Positions 45,289 to 53,026 of a stretch of DNA of 64,000 nucleotides are shown here, piece by piece (positions within the stretch are counted from its first letter, which is position 1; each line of letters begins with the position of its first letter). Position numbers and translations under genes: made by a program. This stretch comes from CBDBND01 sp965262665 (lineage in GTDB: Bacteria; Pseudomonadota; Alphaproteobacteria; Rhodospirillales; Rhodospirillaceae), in assembly GCA_965262665.1 (NCBI GenBank), contig CBDHFR010000004.1:868001-932000 (forward strand), written 5' to 3'. Under the pieces are notes generated by a model. That model saw only the letters and a program-made list of their open reading frames with translations, was not told the origin of the DNA and did no database searches.

Positions 45289-45338
45289 CGCGGAGATCGC
45301 GAGCGAAGGAGGACAAAGTCCAACTCGCGATCTCCGCG
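45289..45338. repeat. 15-base perfect inverted repeat between capsid-module genes
   Basis: Arms CGCGGAGATCGCGAG (45289-45303) and its complement (45324-45338) enclose a 20-base loop. It lies in the 171 bases between the small gene and the protease gene, both leftward. No T run follows. Confidence 0.85.
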
Positions 45339-45378
45339 CCGCGCTATGCATGAAAAAAACGTGTCCACTTCGTCTTCC

Positions 45379-45654
45379 TCACGCGGTCTCGGTTGAAATT
45401 ATTTGTCCGCCGTCAGGGTCAAGACTCCAAAACCAAGATTTGAGACCAGCGGCGGGTTCTACAATTATAGTTTCGTATGGCGGCAAAAAATGGCCTCTGG
45501 AATCCGCGCCAGGTTGAGCGGCTGCGGCACGCATTTTGATGATGCCCTCGCCTGTATTCGCAATCAAATATCGTGTGCCATCGATCAGGCCTAGTTCGTC
45601 CTCCAACGCTTTAGGCGTGGCATCCAAATCAAGGTCCTGGCTGGCGCTTGCCAT
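45379..45654 (-). CDS. Small structural-module protein, unknown
   Basis: A 91-residue protein: MASASQDLDLDATPKALEDE, GTRYLIANTGEGIIKMRAA, RGHFLPPYETIIVEP, LKSWFWSLDPDGGQIISTE. The pattern looks like a small beta-sandwich, as in head decoration or tail-adaptor proteins, but no family is recognised. It lies 35 bases downstream of the capsid gene, a position where decoration proteins are found. Confidence 0.65.
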   Translation of the reverse strand: MASASQDLDLDATPKALEDELGLIDGTRYLIANTGEGIIKMRAAAAQPGADSRGHFLPPYETIIVEPAAGLKSWFWSLDPDGGQIISTETA

Positions 45655-45689
45655 AACGGAGTCATCCCCGGTCTGAGCAATTAATTTCC

Positions 45690-47018
45690 TTAAGAAACCT
45701 TGAACTCTCTCAACGCGTAAGCATCAGGTTGAACTAAAATTATATCTCCGACCAAAACATGCAGCGTGTAAGCCCGCGTTCCACTGGCTGAAGCGGAAAA
45801 AATGTCATCAATCGAGATTGATCCCCAATGTGGGCAAACGCTCGTTCGCATACCACCGGAAGCACCCATCATTGACCGGCCCATACGGTAGACAATCGCC
45901 CGTTGAATATTGCTAACAGGCGCAGGCATTCTTTTATTCGTCCAGAAGCCGCCGTAATGCATTGCGGCATAATCGGTGAACGCAATCGAGCCTAAATCTG
46001 CTGCTTGAATGTCTCTGAAACTTTTGGCGGCAAGTTTAAACGTGTCAACGCCCGCAACGATGCCAACTTCTTTAGGCGTCGTTGACCATAATCCATCAAT
46101 GGAGCCAGTAAAGGCTTCAACAAAATCATCAAAATCGGGCGTTGCTCCCGGATCAACGGGGTCATTGATCGTCTCAAGACGTTCGATAAAACCGGTTAGG
46201 TTAGGCGCTTGGCCGTCTCCACTGATCATTTGCTTGTCGAGTTCGTCGCTCAAAACGAGGGAAAGGTTTTGACGAAGAATGGACTCAAAGTTCGCTTGAC
46301 CGATTGCTGCAATGTCTTCCAGTGCCAGCTCAAGCCTTGCCGAGATTCGTTTCGGCATGACGGCTTGAACAGTGATCGCGCCAGTTCCCGCAACGGCATC
46401 ATCACCTTTGGCTTTCGCCGCCGCGTCCTGGCTTCCTGTAATGGTGCCGGATGCATAGGTGCCGGTAGAGACTCGCGGCATATCAACGCCAAGGCGTGAA
46501 GCAATGCTGTTCGCAAAAACGGCGGGCCTGATCGGATCAAGATTGACTCCGACGGTGCCAGGTGCTGGCGTAACAGCGCGTCGTTCAATCCCGGTCTCGG
46601 TTATGACATCGACAAAAACTTGTTCGCCCCGTTGTTCCGGTGTGTCTAATATTTCAATGGGTATGCCGCCGTCAACACCAGCGGCGGCGGAGAGTTCGGC
46701 CTCAGGCCCGGCAACCATCTTGCCTTGTGCTCGGGCTTGAAAGTAATTCGTTAACTGCGCTTTCTGTCGAAGCTCGATCCGTTCGCGCGTTTCCGCGTCC
46801 GGTGCGTTGGCCGTTCTTTTCTCAAGTTCGGCTTGCTCATCGGTCTCGGAAAGTAGCGCGGACTTATAGCGCGTTTCTAAACCGCCGATCTCGCCGTGCA
46901 GAGTCTTTTCCTCGCCTTTGATTTCGGCGGTATAGGCATCGCCTTCCAGGGATGTAATTTCGGCAAGGCGCGAACGAATCTCGCCACGACGTAGATCGAT
47001 TTTTTGTGAAGACAGCAT
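45690..47018 (-). CDS. Major capsid protein, HK97 fold
   Basis: This is a 442-residue protein. The N-terminal 100 residues form a charged helical region (LRRGEIRSRLAEITSLEGDA, EKTLHGEIGGLETRYKSALL) like the HK97 delta domain removed by the protease. The mature part has GTYASGTITGSQDAAAKAKG, ISARLELALEDIAAIGQANF, DELDKQMISGDG and the end TLHVLVGDIILVQPDAYALR, the signature of phage-type capsids. It assembles the shell. It is unusual that it precedes the protease and portal genes. Confidence 0.92.
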   Translation of the reverse strand: MLSSQKIDLRRGEIRSRLAEITSLEGDAYTAEIKGEEKTLHGEIGGLETRYKSALLSETDEQAELEKRTANAPDAETRERIELRQKAQLTNYFQARAQGKMVAGPEAELSAAAGVDGGIPIEILDTPEQRGEQVFVDVITETGIERRAVTPAPGTVGVNLDPIRPAVFANSIASRLGVDMPRVSTGTYASGTITGSQDAAAKAKGDDAVAGTGAITVQAVMPKRISARLELALEDIAAIGQANFESILRQNLSLVLSDELDKQMISGDGQAPNLTGFIERLETINDPVDPGATPDFDDFVEAFTGSIDGLWSTTPKEVGIVAGVDTFKLAAKSFRDIQAADLGSIAFTDYAAMHYGGFWTNKRMPAPVSNIQRAIVYRMGRSMMGASGGMRTSVCPHWGSISIDDIFSASASGTRAYTLHVLVGDIILVQPDAYALREFKVS

Positions 47019-47139
47019 CGCAGAACTCCCGAGTTAGGACGGGATCAGGCGAAGAAAGACCTGATCGGCGCGAGTTCTGCTTAGTTTTTGGTCGATACCA
47101 CTGAATGTAGAGCAGTTTTGGCCTAACTTTGTCAAGGAT

Positions 47140-47427
47140 TCAGTCCATCATTTCTTCAACCATAGCCCGCCATACCAGTTCCTCATGTGTCGGGGTGCGG
47201 CGGGCCTCGCGTCTTGATTTCTCGATATGACACCCCCGGCAAAGGGTTTGCAGACCATCCAGGTCGTAAGGGTCTTGTCCCGGCTCACGCTCCAATGGTG
47301 TGACGTGATCGCATTCCAAGGCACCGGCCTTAAGACATGACGTGCAGCGGTAGGAGTCACGCTCGAAGGCCTGGACGCGCGTCCGTGCCCAAAGACGTTT
47401 GTTCAAGCGATGATGCTTTCGACTCAT
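47140..47427 (-). CDS. HNH endonuclease next to terL
   Basis: The product has 95 residues from ATG 47427, overlapping terL by four bases. It contains YRCTSCLKAGALECDHVTPL and LQTLCRGCHIEKSRREARR: two Cys-x2-Cys zinc pairs around the HNH core. HNH proteins beside terminase genes are needed by many HK97-like phages for cutting and packaging DNA at cos sites, so this argues for cos-type packaging of the element. Confidence 0.9.
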   Translation of the reverse strand: MSRKHHRLNKRLWARTRVQAFERDSYRCTSCLKAGALECDHVTPLEREPGQDPYDLDGLQTLCRGCHIEKSRREARRTPTHEELVWRAMVEEMMD

Positions 47428-48932
47428 GCGATCATGCCCGCATAGCGCCACGCGGGGGCGGGTTGCGCTGGTGTCCGCACGCCTGCGGAGACGGCCAAGA
47501 TCGCGGCGGCGGCGCAATCATCACGAGCACGTAAACGTCTCCCGCCTTCACTGCCTTTTGACAGTTTCGCATTGCCAGCCGGGTCGATGAGAACACGGGC
47601 CTCGCCCATGGCTGCCCGTAGTATCAAACTCTGGGCAGCCGTCACTCGACCATCCGCAATGGCACGGCGGAAGGTCCTGACATCTTCCGCGCCATCCTTG
47701 AAGCCCATTCCGCGCAGCTCTAGTTGAGCAATTGGGATACCGTGTTTCTGTAGAGCTTCGCGCAGCTCGGCTTCTCTCCATCGATCGGCTGTGATCTTAA
47801 TGGGCCGTCCGTACCGCTTCATGGCCTCTGTCAGTAATGCGCCAATGTCCGTCGCGTGTTGGCCCAACTGTAGAAGCTCGCCGCGTCGACTGCATTGTTC
47901 ATAAAGATCACCGCATCCATCCCTAAGAGCACGTTCTTTAAGAGACGGTTCGTGTGGGAACGCAGCGAATGACTCTAACGCTCCGGTCGAGGGCCAATAG
48001 GCAGCGACGGCGGATTGTGCGGCGCTGGTGCCTAAATCGATTCCCCAGACGGGTAGGCCGCTGTGTTTTGCAAGGCCCTCGATTTTTTGCCATGTGCCTC
48101 CGGATAAAAGTAGGCTTGCCTCGATTTCGGAAGTCCCGAGATTTAGTCTGAGAGATTCAAACGACGCCAGCAAAGACGGGTCCTTTTTGGCCTGACGTGA
48201 TTCCATAAAAATTGCGGTCTCAAGGTCTGGCATGATCGCAAGCGATGGGTTGGCTTTTTTCCAAGTCCGCGTTTGAAACTTAGGATCGGACTCTCTCGCC
48301 GCATGTTTTTGAGAATAGACGGCCTCATCGGAGAACATTTTTGAGAACCAATGGGAGTCGTCGGCTGGCATCGTGCCGAGCGCGACAAAGCGGGAGTGTG
48401 GTTGTTTGCCGCTTGCGGTCCTCAGTGCCGCAACCATGCGCTCTCCCGTTGTCGGCGGCCATTGCGCGGGTTCATCGGCCAAAACTAATACCGGTGCGAG
48501 ACCATGAGCCCGGCGCGGATCGGAACCTATGCAACGGACCCTAGCGCCGGTGAATCTGTTTTCGATTCGCGCTTGCTGCGCTGTGTCCCAAACCTTCCAT
48601 TGGTCTTTGTCGGCCAGTGTCGCGCCCATGAATGAAACGACGTGTTCAAACGCGATCCGCGCTTGTTCAAACGAGGATGCACAAATAACGGTTTCGCCAC
48701 GCGGCACCATCAAAGGGCCATCAAGAGTCGCAGCTGCGATACCGCTTAACAATGCCGTCTTGCCATTGCCACGTGCCACCGACAGCGCGGCGGAGTGTGC
48801 GCCGGTCTTAAAAGCGCCACGCACAAAGCGACGTTGCCAAGGTAATAGAGTGAACGACTGCCCAGCTAGGCGGCCTTGGCTAATGCGCAGCCCAGTGAGG
48901 TAAGCAATCAACTTGGTAGTGGTGATGTTCAT
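47424..48932 (-). CDS. Terminase large subunit
   Basis: The product has 502 residues from ATG 48932, which overlaps the upstream gene by four bases; a longer frame to 48947 is less likely. The ATPase part has LLPWQRRFVRGAF, Walker A-like SVARGNGKTALL near residue 54, and APVLVLADEPAQWP as Walker B. The nuclease part has VWGIDLGTSAAQSAVAAYW, ITADRWREAELREALQKHG and ARDDCAAAAILAVSAG. It pumps DNA into the capsid and cuts it. It looks complete and functional. Confidence 0.9.
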   Translation of the reverse strand: MNITTTKLIAYLTGLRISQGRLAGQSFTLLPWQRRFVRGAFKTGAHSAALSVARGNGKTALLSGIAAATLDGPLMVPRGETVICASSFEQARIAFEHVVSFMGATLADKDQWKVWDTAQQARIENRFTGARVRCIGSDPRRAHGLAPVLVLADEPAQWPPTTGERMVAALRTASGKQPHSRFVALGTMPADDSHWFSKMFSDEAVYSQKHAARESDPKFQTRTWKKANPSLAIMPDLETAIFMESRQAKKDPSLLASFESLRLNLGTSEIEASLLLSGGTWQKIEGLAKHSGLPVWGIDLGTSAAQSAVAAYWPSTGALESFAAFPHEPSLKERALRDGCGDLYEQCSRRGELLQLGQHATDIGALLTEAMKRYGRPIKITADRWREAELREALQKHGIPIAQLELRGMGFKDGAEDVRTFRRAIADGRVTAAQSLILRAAMGEARVLIDPAGNAKLSKGSEGGRRLRARDDCAAAAILAVSAGVRTPAQPAPAWRYAGMIA

Positions 48933-49267
48933 TGGAGTGTCCCCCATGAGCCGTGGGAAACGAATCTTTGCAATTCGGCGGCGGATTTCCAGCCAAGTTC
49001 GGCGGCAGTCAGTTCCGCGTCCGGTCCGAAGATTCGTTCAAGTGCCAGGAGCATCCGCGTTGCCATCGACCCGGATTGGGCTTCTACAATCGAGGCAACC
49101 GCCGGTGAAGCATCCTCGCCGGATTCTGATCGAAAGAGCAGATAGCCTGTCCTGTATATGGCGGCAAAATCGAGCTTGTGAGCTTCACCGTCCTGTTTAT
49201 GGATATCTGGATCATGGGTGTCGTGGCCATCGGCTTCATGGTGCTTGTGGGCGTCTGTGGTCGGCAT
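48929..49267 (-). CDS. Candidate terminase small subunit with histidine-rich N-terminus
   Basis: A 112-residue protein directly upstream of terL and overlapping it by four bases. The first 31 residues contain eight His (MPTTDAHKHHEADGHDTHDP...), suggesting metal binding. The rest (LDFAAIYRTGYLLFRSESGE, LLALERIFGPDAELTAAELG) is helical. The small subunit normally sits here and recognises the packaging site, but I see no clear family match, so the assignment is by position and size. Confidence 0.55.
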   Translation of the reverse strand: MPTTDAHKHHEADGHDTHDPDIHKQDGEAHKLDFAAIYRTGYLLFRSESGEDASPAVASIVEAQSGSMATRMLLALERIFGPDAELTAAELGWKSAAELQRFVSHGSWGTLQ

Positions 49268-49701
49268 TTGAACTTCTCCTTATAGGTGTCTCTGTGTTCC
49301 CGGTCCGGGGTCCTGTTCATGGAGCCCGAGATAAGCCCCGCCGGTCCCCTGGCGGTTTTGGCTTTTTCTGGAACAGGGTCCCGCGCAATAATATTTCGTG
49401 TTTGCGCAACAATAGAATGTAGCGAGTCGAAAACACCCCCCCCCCTCATCAAAACGGCACCCCACCGGGCCAAAGCTAGACCCTCCACCAGGCGGTTAGG
49501 CTTGAACACCGCAGAATCCCTAGCATATAGCCTATAGACCTAAAAGACGCGCATGAGAGGGTTACATGTTTTTTTTCTATAGTTGTGAATTGTCTAAGTT
49601 CTACTTTAAAGTCGTAACCTGTAACTTTGGAGACTAGATTCCCGCTAGGGGGTCTATATGCCGCAGAAACCCTAGCCCCGCGCATAGACCCCATTACCAC
49701 G
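49268..49701. other. Non-coding stretch of the satellite with direct repeats and a C tract
   Basis: There are no convincing genes. It holds a run of C near 49434-49445, an A+T-rich part near 49560-49620 and two copies of CGCAGAAxCCCTAGC (49510-49524 and 49662-49676), each followed by CATAGACC-like words. It could be the promoter/operator for the packaging genes, a packaging (cos) site or an origin. Nothing decisive is visible. Confidence 0.5.
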
Positions 49702-50619
49702 TCACTCATCGGCCTTGCCTTGTTCGATCGTGAGCGGGGTGTCATGTTCGATTGCCCGTTGCTCCCGCAGCTCTTTTTCCCGCCGCTCTTGCCTTAACTG
49801 CCGCGTGCCGACACGATCCACCGGGCGCACTTGCCGAGCCCTTTCAAAGATCGCTTCATCGGTCAACATGTCGTCCAGTACAAGCTCAAGCGCGGCCACC
49901 GATTGCCCGCTTGCACATGCGGCTACCCAAACCTTATATTCGTCCTTATCCAGAAAGGTGAGAGCGTCCATCCTAACCCGGTGCCACCGTTGGCTTAGTG
50001 GATCACTCCACTTGCCATCATGTTTCGCGGCAAGTTCTTTCGTCCAATCGAACCAGCGCCCGGACCTAATATCAATAAAGTGTTTTCCGTCTGGGCTTAA
50101 CACGAGCTCATCATCATTCAGGAACTGAGACGCATTAGCTATGTCCGCTTGAGTTAGACGGCGGTGGCCCTCGGGGTGCGGCCAGCGGTCCACCGTCGTT
50201 TTCCAAACCCGCGTTGATTTTCCATCCACTTTTAGAACGTGCTCGGCCACGCCAAGACGGGCAAGAATCTCCCGCAGCATCCGCGTCGATAGGAGCAAGC
50301 CTTCATCATCCGGTGGTAAAGGAAACGCAACGCGCCCGTTAAAGTCATTCAAGATCGCGTGTTGTTGGAAATACATTAGGCCCGTGTCGTCTTCATAGAC
50401 CGCGTCACCGTCATCCTGCACAAGCAACAACTTGTCATCATGAGTCCAATACAAGTAACTTGTCAGGAAATCTTTCATCAGCACCTGCATGCCGTCTCTA
50501 TCGCCCTCCATGGCCTCCTGCCCACCGGCAGGCACAGGCAACCCAGCGGGTTCCGGATCGCCCTCAGTGGCCGGTTTCTGGGCCTCTAATTCCGCTCTAG
50601 CTAGTGCATGTAAGTCCAT
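49702..50619 (-). CDS. Hypothetical protein at the right end of the satellite
   Basis: A 305-residue soluble protein. Visible parts: a Pro/Gly-rich start, YLYWTHDDKLLLVQDDGDAV, STRMLREILARLGVAEHVLK, RLTQADIANASQFLNDDELV and a very charged C-terminus (RQLRQERREKELREQRAIE). There is no Walker motif, primase motif or clear helix-turn-helix. Satellites usually carry a replication or regulation gene at this position, so a role in DNA replication is possible but not shown. It has normal codon use and no breaks. Confidence 0.7.
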   Translation of the reverse strand: MDLHALARAELEAQKPATEGDPEPAGLPVPAGGQEAMEGDRDGMQVLMKDFLTSYLYWTHDDKLLLVQDDGDAVYEDDTGLMYFQQHAILNDFNGRVAFPLPPDDEGLLLSTRMLREILARLGVAEHVLKVDGKSTRVWKTTVDRWPHPEGHRRLTQADIANASQFLNDDELVLSPDGKHFIDIRSGRWFDWTKELAAKHDGKWSDPLSQRWHRVRMDALTFLDKDEYKVWVAACASGQSVAALELVLDDMLTDEAIFERARQVRPVDRVGTRQLRQERREKELREQRAIEHDTPLTIEQGKADE

Positions 50620-50694
50620 GACATTGACTCCATCGTGTGGTTGTTTAGGTGTTTCGTTCTCCTTCTTTCTGTTGGTCCCAAGTGTCCAAAAAAA

Positions 50695-50755
50695 GGTTGG
50701 ACAATTCGGATTTTCTCTAATGGTTACAATGGGCCTCCTGCGAGGGGTTGGACAA
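50695..50755. repeat. Two GGTTGGACAA repeats near attR (possible integrase arm sites)
   Basis: Copies at 50695-50704 and 50746-50755, same orientation as the two near attL, 30-90 bases inside the attR core. Confidence 0.65.
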
Positions 50756-50786
50756 TCTAAGCCATTGGAATCATTACTTTTATTCC

Positions 50787-50806
50787 TTCCGAGGTTGAAT
50801 GAATCA
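50787..50806. repeat. attR core of the integrated element
   Basis: It is identical to 40920-40939. Downstream the IS630-B sequence continues as in the other copies. Confidence 0.85.
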
Positions 50807-51467
50807 AAATTTTGTTGTCATGGTCTTGGCGGACTGATTCGATAGCCGCTTTGGCGGGGGCATCGTGGCTGTATCGGAAGACCTGCGTATTCGTTTGGCG
50901 AGGAAAGTGGCGTCGGGCATGTCGTGCCGTCAGGCGGCAGCCCTTTTTGAGGTGAGCGCAAGCTCGGCGGTGCGGTATGTCAGGCGATATGAAGACGAGG
51001 GGACTGTCGCGGTCAAGCCACGGCCGTCGCGCCAGCGCCGTCTTGATCCTTACGGCGAGGATAAGGAAAATCCGTTTTGATCCACTGGCACCGGCGCTGG
51101 CGCGAGACGGGATCGATCGAGCCCGACCGCCAGGGCCAAACGCCTGGCTCGAAGCTGGATGCGCATGAGGCCTTTATCCTGGCTCTGGTGGCGCAGACCA
51201 ACCTGCCCGCCCACAAGGTCGCTGGCATCCGCCAGGCCATCGAAGCCGCCGGCGCAACCCTGCTGTATCTGCCGCCCTACAGTCCCGACTGCAACCCGAT
51301 CGAGATGGCCTTCGCCAAACTCAAGGCGCTCCTGAGAAAGGCCGCCGCCAGAACCGTCGACGACCTGTGGGACGCCATTGCCGAGGCCATCGACGCCTTC
51401 ACCTCAACCGAATGCGAAAACTACTTCGCCGCCGCCGGATATGATCGGGACTAAATTGAATCTGCTC
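50807..51467 (+). mobile_element. IS630-B/IS630-A hybrid remnant (continuation of copy 4)
   Basis: Bases 50807-51060 are the left part of IS630-B, with the start of its transposase (MAVSEDLRIRLARKV from 50865, here reading RRLDPYGED without the early stop). From about 51080 the sequence is IS630-A: HWHRRWRETGSIEPDRQGQ, then a deletion joining to NLPAHKVAGIRQAIEAAG and the IS630-A right end GAGCAGATTCAATTTAG (complement), with TA at 51468-51469. With the left end at 40914 this was a roughly 690-base chimera with one end from each family. Confidence 0.87.
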
Positions 51468-51484
51468 TAGTAGGAAATCGGGAT

Positions 51485-51709
51485 TTAGGTTTTAAGGCCG
51501 AAATTCGAAAAACGCTTGTTGAATTTGGCCAATTGGCCTCCGGAATCCACCAAGCGGTGCACACCGGTCCACGCCGGATGGGTTTTCGGATCGATGTCCA
51601 GGCGCATGCTGTCGCCTTCCTTACCCATGGTGCTGCGGGTCTTGAATTCCGTCCCGTCGGTCATCACCACGGTGATCTCGTGGTAGTCCGGATGGATGTC
51701 TTTTTTCAT
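51485..51709 (-). CDS. rpmE: 50S ribosomal protein L31
   Basis: The product has 74 residues from ATG 51709: MKKDIHPDYHEITVVMTDGT, EFKTRSTMGKEGDSMRLDID, HPAWTGVHRLVDSGGQLAKF, NKRF. It is L31 of the type without the zinc-binding cysteines. Its 3' end is 16 bases from the IS630 hybrid border; the gene itself is complete, though its terminator may have been displaced. Confidence 0.95.
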   Translation of the reverse strand: MKKDIHPDYHEITVVMTDGTEFKTRSTMGKEGDSMRLDIDPKTHPAWTGVHRLVDSGGQLAKFNKRFSNFGLKT

Positions 51710-51781
51710 GATCGGCCTCTTTGCACAAGTGGCGCGGTGTATACCCAACCAACGGGCAGGGCGCAAGGGTCGGGATATCCC

Positions 51782-53005
51782 TCACTTCTGGTCGAATTTG
51801 AGTTCAATCCGCCGGTTGCGGCCCCGAGCCTCAGCTGTACGGGCAGGATCAATCGGTTGATACTCGCCAAAACCCGCCGCCGCCAGGCGGTCCGGTGCGA
51901 TGCCCTGGGACGATAAATAGCGCACCACCGATAACGCCCGGGCGATGGACAATTCCCAGTTGGATGGGAAGAGGGCTGTGCTGATGGGCACGTCGTCCGT
52001 GTGGCCATCCACTCTCAGGATCCAATCCACTTCTTCGGGAATGTCTCTAGAAATATCGGCCAATGTGCGGGCCAGTTGCGCCAATTGACGCTGGCCTTCG
52101 GGACCGAGCTCGGCAGACCCGCTAGCGAACAACACTTCGGACTGAAAGACAAAGCGATCGCCGACCACCTGTATGCCCGGCCGCGTTCCCAATATGTCAC
52201 GCAACCGCCCGAAAAACTCGGAGCGGTAGCGCTGCAACTCCTGAACTCTTCCAGCTAGCGCGCGATTCATGCGCCGGCCGAGGTCGGCAATCTGTACGCG
52301 TTGTTCTTCGGACAGTGCATCAGAGGCATCCAGTATTTCAGCGAGGCGTGCCAGTTCCTGTCTTAGAGTTTCCAGTTGCTGGCTCATGAGCGCGACCTGG
52401 GCTTGTGCCTCGACGCTAAGGCGACGCTCGTTAGCAATTTCGCGCTCCTGCTCCACAACAGCGTCACCCAAGCGAGCAATTTCCTCTTCAAGGTCTTCTT
52501 TCAACACTTCAAGGGCGCGAACATTTTGCTGAAGCAAAGCCAGTTGGTTGCGTTGTTCAGCAATGCGGGTCCGGTCTTCTTCTGCGGCGTTAGCTGCGGC
52601 GTCAAGAGCTTCACGCATACGTGACATTTGTTCTTCATCGTCTGCGGCTTCGGCTTGCAAGTTACGCACCTGTCCTTGCAGGTCGCGGTTTTCCATTCTG
52701 AGAACCGCCATGTCGTCCAATTCCAGCGTGGCCGCCCTTAATTGATCGGACAGTCTTGTCACGTTGAGAGAAAGATCAGCATTAGCTTGTTGTTCCAGTG
52801 CCAACATTTCACCGATTTCGTTGACCTGGGCTGTCAAGCGCTCCAGCAACGCGTCACGGCCTGACAGGGCTTGACCTAAAAAGAATTGGCCCAGCACAAA
52901 GACCATCAGAACGAAGATAATAATGATCAACAACGTTGCCAGGGCGTCGACAAAGCCGGGCCAGATGTCCGTTGTTCTACGGGCGCGACGGGCGAGGGTT
53001 GCCAT
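51782..53005 (-). CDS. MotB/OmpA-like motor protein (peptidoglycan-binding)
   Basis: This is a 407-residue protein. A single membrane helix follows WPGFVDALATLLIII, with an Asp at its start as in MotB. Residues 55-230 form a long coiled coil (LERLTAQVNEIGEMLALEQQ and following). The C-terminal OmpA domain has VLFASGSAELGPEGQRQL and VDGHTDDVPI, which bind peptidoglycan. With the MotA-like protein encoded 21 bases upstream it should form an ion-driven stator-like complex across the periplasm. No flagellar genes are nearby. Confidence 0.87.
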   Translation of the reverse strand: MATLARRARRTTDIWPGFVDALATLLIIIIFVLMVFVLGQFFLGQALSGRDALLERLTAQVNEIGEMLALEQQANADLSLNVTRLSDQLRAATLELDDMAVLRMENRDLQGQVRNLQAEAADDEEQMSRMREALDAAANAAEEDRTRIAEQRNQLALLQQNVRALEVLKEDLEEEIARLGDAVVEQEREIANERRLSVEAQAQVALMSQQLETLRQELARLAEILDASDALSEEQRVQIADLGRRMNRALAGRVQELQRYRSEFFGRLRDILGTRPGIQVVGDRFVFQSEVLFASGSAELGPEGQRQLAQLARTLADISRDIPEEVDWILRVDGHTDDVPISTALFPSNWELSIARALSVVRYLSSQGIAPDRLAAAGFGEYQPIDPARTAEARGRNRRIELKFDQK

Positions 53006-53026
53006 CGTGTGCCTCTAACCAACCGG

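Larger units (their letters stand above)
40920..50806 (-). mobile_element. Integrated capsid-forming satellite-like element (about 9.9 kb)
   Basis: The element is bounded by the 20-base direct repeats 40920-40939 and 50787-50806. All genes read leftward: a 305-residue unknown, terminase small-subunit candidate, large terminase, HNH nuclease, HK97-type capsid, small unknown, prohead protease, connector-like, portal, two small unknowns and a tyrosine integrase next to attL. There are no tail, baseplate, lysis, repressor or recognisable replication genes. A full siphophage needs several times this length. It resembles capsid-forming phage satellites, which build their own capsids and borrow tails; a prophage reduced by deletion is the alternative. 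Confidence 0.75.

Noticed and set aside
49084..49509. 141-codon minus frame over the small-terminase candidate
   Set aside because: It overlaps the better frame 48929-49267, which is coupled to terL by ATGA.
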